The notes under the pieces: generated by a model
What the model was told of the DNA's origin: nothing
What the model saw: only the letters and a program-made list of their open reading frames with translations
Database searches by the model: none
Part shown: positions 59,334 to 64,000 of the stretch, one piece after another
Numbering within the stretch: position 1 is the stretch's first letter
Layout of the letters: the number at the start of each line of letters is the position of its first letter
Made by a program: the position numbers and the translations under genes
From: Dorea_D hominis
GTDB lineage: Bacteria > Bacillota > Clostridia > Lachnospirales > Lachnospiraceae
Direction of reading: 5' to 3'
DNA: 64,000 nucleotides
Assembly: GCF_014287705.1 (NCBI RefSeq)
Contig: NZ_JACOOY010000007.1
Coordinates: 62,001-126,000, forward strand

Positions 59334-60938
59334 ATGGCAAAAATCGATTTAAGCAAGTATGGAATTACAGGAACTACAGAGATTGTTTATAATCCTTCTT
59401 ATGAGATGTTATTTGAAGAAGAAACAAAACCTGAACTTGAAGGTTATGAAAAAGGACAGGAGAGCGAACTCGGAGCAGTGAATGTAATGACAGGTATCTA
59501 TACCGGTCGTTCGCCAAAAGATAAATATATCGTAATGGATGAAAATTCCAAAGATACGGTATGGTGGACCTCTGATGAGTATAAAAATGATAACCACCCG
59601 GCATCAGAAGAGACATGGAAAGCTGTAAAAGAGATTGCACAGAAAGAACTTTCCGACAAGAAACTTTATGTTGTAGATGCATTCTGCGGTGCAAACAAAG
59701 ATACACGTATGGCAATCCGCTTTATCGTAGAAGTTGCATGGCAGGCACACTTTGTAACAAATATGTTTATCAAACCAACAGAAGAAGAACTGAAGGATTT
59801 TGAGCCGGACTTCGTTGTTTACAATGCGTCAAAAGCAAAAGTTGAGAACTACAAAGAATTAGGACTGAATTCTGAGACAGCAGTAGTATTCAACATCACA
59901 AGCCGTGAGCAGGTAATCATCAATACATGGTATGGTGGAGAGATGAAGAAAGGTATGTTCTCTATGATGAACTACTATCTGCCATTAAAAGGTATTGCAT
60001 CTATGCACTGCTCAGCAAATACAGATATGAACGGAGAGAATACAGCAATCTTCTTCGGACTTTCCGGAACAGGTAAGACAACGCTTTCTACTGATCCGAA
60101 GAGACTTCTGATCGGTGATGACGAGCACGGATGGGATGATAATGGAGTATTTAACTTTGAAGGTGGATGTTACGCAAAAGTTATCAACCTGGATAAAGAG
60201 TCTGAGCCGGATATTTATAATGCAATCAAACGTAACGCACTTCTTGAAAATGTTACACTGGACAAAGATGGTAAGATTGATTTCGCAGATAAGAGCGTGA
60301 CAGAGAATACGCGTGTATCTTATCCAATCGATCACATTGAGAAGATCGTACGTCCGATATCAGCAGCACCGGCAGCTAAGAATGTAATCTTCCTGTCAGC
60401 AGATGCATTTGGAGTACTTCCTCCGGTATCTGTATTAACTCCGGAGCAGACAGAATATTACTTCCTGTCAGGATTTACAGCAAAACTTGCAGGAACAGAG
60501 CGTGGAATCACAGAGCCTACACCGACATTCTCAGCTTGTTTCGGACAGGCATTCCTGGAGTTACATCCGACAAAATATGCTCACGAATTAGTTAAAAAGA
60601 TGAAAGCTAACGGAGCAAAAGCATATCTTGTTAATACAGGATGGAATGGAACAGGAAAACGTATCTCTATCAAAGATACTCGTGGAATCATTGATGCAAT
60701 CTTAAGCGGAGATATTAAGAATGCACCGACAAAGACAATTCCATACTTCAACTTCGAAGTTCCGACAGAGCTCCCGGGCGTTGATACAGGAATCCTTGAT
60801 CCAAGAGATACTTATGTCGATGCAACAGAGTGGGAGACAAAGGCAAAAGACCTCGCAGGAAGATTTGTTAAGAACTTTGCTAAATATGAAGGTAACGAAG
60901 ATGGTAAGGCACTTGTATCTGCCGGACCACAGTTATAA
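59334..60938 (+). CDS. pckA: Phosphoenolpyruvate carboxykinase (ATP)
   Basis: Interconverts oxaloacetate + ATP and PEP + CO2 + ADP; in fermenters it often runs towards oxaloacetate to fix CO2. 534 aa. Motifs: GIYTGRSPKDKYIV, MHCSANTDMNGENTAIFFG, P-loop GLSGTGKTTLS, the metal/kinase-2 GDDEHGWDD, and NTGWNGTGKRISIKDTR. A ribosome site (AGAGG) lies upstream. With ppdK and nifJ it completes the C3/C4 node. No classical terminator before the 6S-like RNA promoter. Confidence 0.97.
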   Translation: MAKIDLSKYGITGTTEIVYNPSYEMLFEEETKPELEGYEKGQESELGAVNVMTGIYTGRSPKDKYIVMDENSKDTVWWTSDEYKNDNHPASEETWKAVKEIAQKELSDKKLYVVDAFCGANKDTRMAIRFIVEVAWQAHFVTNMFIKPTEEELKDFEPDFVVYNASKAKVENYKELGLNSETAVVFNITSREQVIINTWYGGEMKKGMFSMMNYYLPLKGIASMHCSANTDMNGENTAIFFGLSGTGKTTLSTDPKRLLIGDDEHGWDDNGVFNFEGGCYAKVINLDKESEPDIYNAIKRNALLENVTLDKDGKIDFADKSVTENTRVSYPIDHIEKIVRPISAAPAAKNVIFLSADAFGVLPPVSVLTPEQTEYYFLSGFTAKLAGTERGITEPTPTFSACFGQAFLELHPTKYAHELVKKMKANGAKAYLVNTGWNGTGKRISIKDTRGIIDAILSGDIKNAPTKTIPYFNFEVPTELPGVDTGILDPRDTYVDATEWETKAKDLAGRFVKNFAKYEGNEDGKALVSAGPQL

Positions 60939-60946
60939 GAAAACAG

Positions 60947-60975
60947 TTGTAAAATAGAGATTATTGGAGTATAAT
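60947..60975 (+). promoter_or_regulatory. Promoter of the 6S-like RNA
   Basis: TTGTAA (60947-60952), 17-nt spacer, TATAAT (60970-60975). The -10 sits in the loop of a perfect 9-bp hairpin GAGATTATT/AATAATCTC (60957-60981). Confidence 0.7.
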
Positions 60976-60981
60976 AATCTC

Positions 60982-61228
60982 AGTTGGAAACCTGAAATGT
61001 TCGATAACTTCTGTTATTTTGAACCTACAATACTTTAAACGGGACTCTTATTATCTCTGTAATATGTCAAGCCCTCATTTATGCAGGGGAAGGCAGAAAA
61101 GCAGATGCGGACACCCACCTAGCGGATGGCTAGGAGTCAAAATACAGAAACCGGCATTTTGGGGAATACAGAAGATAAGGCAGATGCCGCAGAACGATTA
61201 GCGATAATCCGATGCGGCATCTTCTTTT
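60982..61228 (+). ncRNA. ssrS: Probable 6S RNA
   Basis: About 247 nt with its own promoter and a terminator (AGATGCCGCA 61182-61191 with TGCGGCATCT 61213-61222, then T-rich). Internal pairing suits a rod with a central bubble: CTTCTGT with ACAGAAG, TCTGTA with TACAGA, and apical CCTAGC-GGATG-GCTAGG. Segments such as TTTTGAACCTACAATAC, TTTAAACGGGACTC and GGACACCCACCTAG match my recollection of clostridial 6S RNAs, which sequester sigma-A RNA polymerase in stationary phase. Frames read through it have no coding features. A covariance search was not possible. Confidence 0.7.
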
Positions 61229-61324
61229 TATCCATATGTGAACAAAAAAGAGCTGTTAATGCAGCGAAAAGTACAAGAAACGTGTGGCTTTACGAATGTT
61301 ACGAATGTATATGGAGGGATTCAG

Positions 61325-62680
61325 TTGAAATGTCAGAAAAATAGAAAACATCAAAAGAGTATTCGTTTGTGTGGCTGTATTCTCATTGCCGCTTTTTTTA
61401 TTGTGTTACTCAGTGGAAAACTGCCGGAAGTAGCGAGGAGAAGACAAGTACGTGAAAGTGACAGGCAGAAACAGACATACAACAATACATATGAAATAGA
61501 TGTGTCAAAAAAACAGACGGATAATACGAAAATAGCGAAAAAGAATCCAAAGATCCGTGTTCTCCTGATGACAACAGGATATACCCGGGCGTTTCATACG
61601 GAAGTGAAAGTTTCGGGAAAAGAAGGCTTGATATTAAGAATAGGAGCGAAAAAAGTTTCCGTACCTGCCGGAAAAACTGTGACGATAAAAGCTTCAAATC
61701 GGCGACTGAAAAAACATACAATAAAAATTCGTGCAAGAAAAGGTACGGTACAGGTTAAGAGCATACGAAGAGGTTATGGAACGCCGTCTTACAGCGGGAC
61801 ACTGGAACTTAAGTCTGCCGGAAAGAAGATCGCACTGATCAATGAACTTACGGTAGAAGATTATCTCTGTGCGGTTGTTCCGAGCGAGATGCCGGTGTCA
61901 TATAAACTGGAAGCATTAAAAGCGCAGGCTGTCTGCGCGAGAAGCTATGCTTACCGGCAGATGGAGAACTATGCTTATCCGAAATACCGGGCGCATGTCA
62001 ATGACAGTACAGATTATCAGGTATATGGCAATTCAAAGCAGGCGGATTCTGCTGTGAAAGCGGTCAGGCAGACAGCCGGAGAAACTGCAAAGTATAAAGG
62101 GAAAATTGCAACAACATACTATTATTCGACATCTTCCGGAAGAACGACGACAACTGCAGCGTGGGGAAGCACTTCATCAGCAGCTACCGGCTATCTGAAA
62201 TCCGTCAGAGTCAGTGGAAAAAATGGGGATTATGAGAAAAATCTTCCATGGTACCGGTGGACAGTGGACGTAACGGCAGCAAGATTGTCAACGATTCTTT
62301 GTAAAAATACCGGAAAAGATGTCGGAAGTATCCGCAAGATATATATTTCAAAAAGAGGTCCGGGAAAAGTAGCGCTGGAACTTAAAGTAAAGGGAGACAA
62401 AGGAAATCTGACTATAAAAACAGAGAATAAAATCCGGTCAGCGCTTGCGGGAGATTATGATATCCGGAAACAGGACGGAAGTAAAGTGAAGTTTCGAACA
62501 TTGCTTCCAAGTGCGTTTATTACAATTACGAAAAAAAAGAGCCAGATCCACATCCGGGGAGGCGGATTCGGACATGGAATCGGAATGAGCCAGACAGGAG
62601 CCAATGAAATGGCAAAACAGGGGAAAACTTACAAAGAAATATTGAAACTGTTTTATTCTGACATTACGGTAGAAAATTAA
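61325..62680 (+). CDS. SpoIID/LytB-domain protein
   Basis: Membrane-anchored, probably peptidoglycan-acting protein of the SpoIID amidase-enhancer/lytic transglycosylase family. Start at TTG 61325 (451 aa), with GGAGG 7 nt upstream; the longer frame from 61238 begins just beyond the 6S terminator without a site. A signal-anchor helix (CGCILIAAFFIVLLSG) is followed by a basic beta-rich region and the SpoIID core: VVPSEMPVSYKLEALKAQAV (catalytic Glu region), ARSYAYRQM, and C-terminal HIRGGGFGHGIGMSQTGANEM. Could function in sporulation engulfment or vegetative growth. Confidence 0.88.
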   Translation: MKCQKNRKHQKSIRLCGCILIAAFFIVLLSGKLPEVARRRQVRESDRQKQTYNNTYEIDVSKKQTDNTKIAKKNPKIRVLLMTTGYTRAFHTEVKVSGKEGLILRIGAKKVSVPAGKTVTIKASNRRLKKHTIKIRARKGTVQVKSIRRGYGTPSYSGTLELKSAGKKIALINELTVEDYLCAVVPSEMPVSYKLEALKAQAVCARSYAYRQMENYAYPKYRAHVNDSTDYQVYGNSKQADSAVKAVRQTAGETAKYKGKIATTYYYSTSSGRTTTTAAWGSTSSAATGYLKSVRVSGKNGDYEKNLPWYRWTVDVTAARLSTILCKNTGKDVGSIRKIYISKRGPGKVALELKVKGDKGNLTIKTENKIRSALAGDYDIRKQDGSKVKFRTLLPSAFITITKKKSQIHIRGGGFGHGIGMSQTGANEMAKQGKTYKEILKLFYSDITVEN

Positions 62681-62793
62681 TAATATGAAGAAAAACATCT
62701 AAGAAAATGTCTGCCGGTACGATAAAAGACAGATAATCGTAGACAAAGCGCATGAAATCAGTTAAAATGGGGTGCGAATGTCAGGAGAGAACT

Positions 62794-63621
62794 ATGAAGA
62801 AAATAAAAGAAATCAGTTCAAAAATAATACAGATAACAACAGACATATCCCATGATCATGTAGGTGCGTATGCTGCACAGTCGGCATACTTTTTTATGCT
62901 GTGTCTGATTCCGATCATTCTGCTTCTTCTGACACTGGTGCGTTATACACCAGTGACGAAAGCAGATGTTATGGCGGCAGTGATCCAGGTGTTCCCGTCA
63001 TCTGTGGAGACACTGATCACATCGATCGTGAATCAGGTTTACAACCAGTCAATGAGCATCATCCCGATCACGGTAGTTGTAGCGCTCTGGTCAGCAGGAA
63101 AAGGTGTACTTGCGATGTCTTCCGGACTGAACTGCATTTACAAATGCCATGAGACACGTAACTATTTTTATCTCCGTCTGCGGGCAACGATCTATACAGT
63201 GATGTTCTTGATCGTGATCATATTCCTGCTGCTGTTGTCTGTGTTTGGTAATACAATAAATATATTTATCACAAATCATGTAACGATCATGAAACAGATT
63301 GCTGACTGGCTGATTAAAACGCGTACGATCATTACGCCTATCACATTGATGATATTCTTCCTTTTGATCTATAAGTTTCTGCCAAACCGCAGGACAAAAT
63401 TAAAAAGACAGATTCCGGGTGCGGTATTTGCAGCAATTGGCTGGATGATCATATCCTGGATTTTTTCTGTGTATGTAGATGTATTTCAGGGATTTTCGGA
63501 TATGTACGGAAGTCTGACAACAATCGTGTTGATCATGCTTTGGATGTATTTCTGTATGTATACGATTCTACTTGGCGGTGTAGTGAATGTGATGGTATCA
63601 GATGAGATTTTTGGAGAATAG
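62794..63621 (+). CDS. YihY/BrkB family membrane protein
   Basis: 275 aa from ATG 62794 (AGGAGAG upstream; the longer frame starts without a site). Six hydrophobic helices; family segments AAQSAYFFMLCLIPIILLLL, WSAGKGVLAMSSGLNCIY and RRTKLKRQIPGAVFAAIGWM. Once called RNase BN, the family is now regarded as of unknown transport or envelope function. Followed closely by the T-box promoter. Confidence 0.9.
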   Translation: MKKIKEISSKIIQITTDISHDHVGAYAAQSAYFFMLCLIPIILLLLTLVRYTPVTKADVMAAVIQVFPSSVETLITSIVNQVYNQSMSIIPITVVVALWSAGKGVLAMSSGLNCIYKCHETRNYFYLRLRATIYTVMFLIVIIFLLLLSVFGNTINIFITNHVTIMKQIADWLIKTRTIITPITLMIFFLLIYKFLPNRRTKLKRQIPGAVFAAIGWMIISWIFSVYVDVFQGFSDMYGSLTTIVLIMLWMYFCMYTILLGGVVNVMVSDEIFGE

Positions 63622-63624
63622 AAC

Positions 63625-63652
63625 TTGACATCTCCGGGCTGTATGATACAAT
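63625..63652 (+). promoter_or_regulatory. Promoter of the T-box transcript
   Basis: TTGACA (63625-63630), 16-nt spacer, TACAAT (63647-63652). Confidence 0.65.
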
Positions 63653-63657
63653 AATGA

Positions 63658-63945
63658 AGTATTAGAACTCAATCTATTTTTGGAAAAAGCAATGACCGTG
63701 TAAGTAGAGAATTATTTTCCGACAGAGAGAGAAGATCGCAGGCTGGAAGTCTTCTTCGGTTCAGATAAGGATTGAATTTCCCACGTAAGCTGTTTCTTTG
63801 AAACGGAGATAATCTGTAAGTAAGAGAAAACGTAACCTGCACGTTACGCAGAAGATAAGTGCCTGCCGCAAGTAATATGCTGCAGGAATCAGGGTGGTAC
63901 CACGGGTAGAACCTCGTCCCTAGGGGATGAAGTTCTTTTTTTATT
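63658..63945 (+). promoter_or_regulatory. T-box leader, specifier probably Phe
   Basis: The T-box sequence AGGGTGGTACCACG (about 63890-63903) lies before a terminator, GAAC-CTCGTCCC/GGGGATGAAGTTC, with T7 (about 63909-63943). Stem I features: CGTG/CACG base, AAGTAGAG, CAGAGAGAGAAG and GGCTGGAAG. The specifier loop GAATTTCCC contains TTT or TTC, both Phe. Uncharged tRNA would stabilise the antiterminator and turn on the gene to the right, which lies outside the window. Specifier assignment is tentative. Confidence 0.82.
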
Positions 63946-64000
63946 GCCACAGCATCTGGATGAAGTTGCCGTCGGCAGGTTCTGCAGGTGTCTGAATATG
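63941..64000 (-). CDS. Possible 3' end of a minus-strand gene
   Basis: Reading leftward from the edge gives 19 codons ending in DGNFIQMLWQ and a stop at 63943-63941, right against the T-box terminator. Too short to identify. It conflicts with the expectation that a + strand gene follows the T-box; an ATG at 63998 with AGGTG 7 nt before it is the competing reading. Confidence 0.2.
   Translation of the reverse strand, partial: HIQTPAEPADGNFIQMLWQ

Noticed and set aside
61019..61344. ORFs of 60-72 codons between pckA and the SpoIID-like gene
   Set aside because: They coincide with the probable 6S RNA and its terminator.
63669..63950. 93-codon minus-strand ORF at the right end
   Set aside because: Antisense to the T-box leader, whose conserved T-box sequence and terminator explain the region.

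Overview
The window is low-to-mid GC DNA from an anaerobic Firmicute, most likely a gut Lachnospiraceae (relative of Dorea, Coprococcus or Blautia). The grounds are a fused single-chain pyruvate:ferredoxin oxidoreductase, pyruvate phosphate dikinase, ATP-type PEP carboxykinase, the rlmN-stp-prkC-rsgA-rpe-thiN gene order, a DUF6465-like gene, strong AGGAGG ribosome sites and TTGACA-N17-TATAAT promoters. The genus is inferred, not demonstrated. No rRNA, tRNA, IS element, prophage or CRISPR array was seen.

Layout. 1-5.9 kb: translation and cell-wall-signalling operon (rlmN, PP2C phosphatase, PASTA kinase, rsgA, rpe, thiN). 5.9-6.5 kb: degenerate hairpin repeats with small ORF remnants. 6.6-12.3 kb: ychF, lgt, nifJ. 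12.4-14.4 kb: a lysine riboswitch with its terminator, controlling an NhaC-type transporter. 14.5-19.3 kb: M16C peptidase, era, a yqzL-like small gene, recO. 19.4-25.4 kb: a secreted protein divergent from a flavinylation cluster (ApbE, a four-FMN-site protein, a one-site protein, a NapH-like Fe-S membrane protein). 25.4-30.9 kb: glycyl-tRNA synthetase, the serine/threonine importer SstT and tdh-kbl (threonine to glycine). 30.9-31.3 kb: 121-bp tandem structured element. 31.3-35.4 kb: M18 aminopeptidase and ppdK. 35.5-37.3 kb: two 42-bp minisatellites, a frameshifted nuclease-like gene and a second copy of the structured element. 37.4-42.1 kb: WYL regulator, small HTH protein, zinc-ribbon membrane proteins and secreted fragments. 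42.3-51.2 kb: tautomerase, NSS symporter, ABC exporter, NiaR, YitT, DUF6465-like and membrane proteins, PHP phosphoesterase. 51.3-53.7 kb: feoAB with a Fur-like box. 53.9-59.1 kb: sortase-type surface protein, leuCD, thrC. 59.3-64 kb: pckA, a 6S-like RNA, SpoIID-like and YihY proteins, and a T-box leader at the right edge.

Functionally the window combines the pyruvate/PEP/oxaloacetate node of fermentation (nifJ, ppdK, pckA), threonine-glycine metabolism (sstT, tdh, kbl, glyS, thrC), lysine-controlled transport, Fur-type iron uptake and a probable cell-surface flavin electron-transfer system.

The most novel signal is a structured repeat family, one form at 30946-31258 (about 2.5 tandem copies) and one at 37057-37238. 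Both forms share the same order of helices: a variable long 5' hairpin, a GNRA-capped hairpin, a long stem with a bulged A enclosing an inner hairpin, and a 3' hairpin. Most paired positions differ between the copies in a compensatory way.
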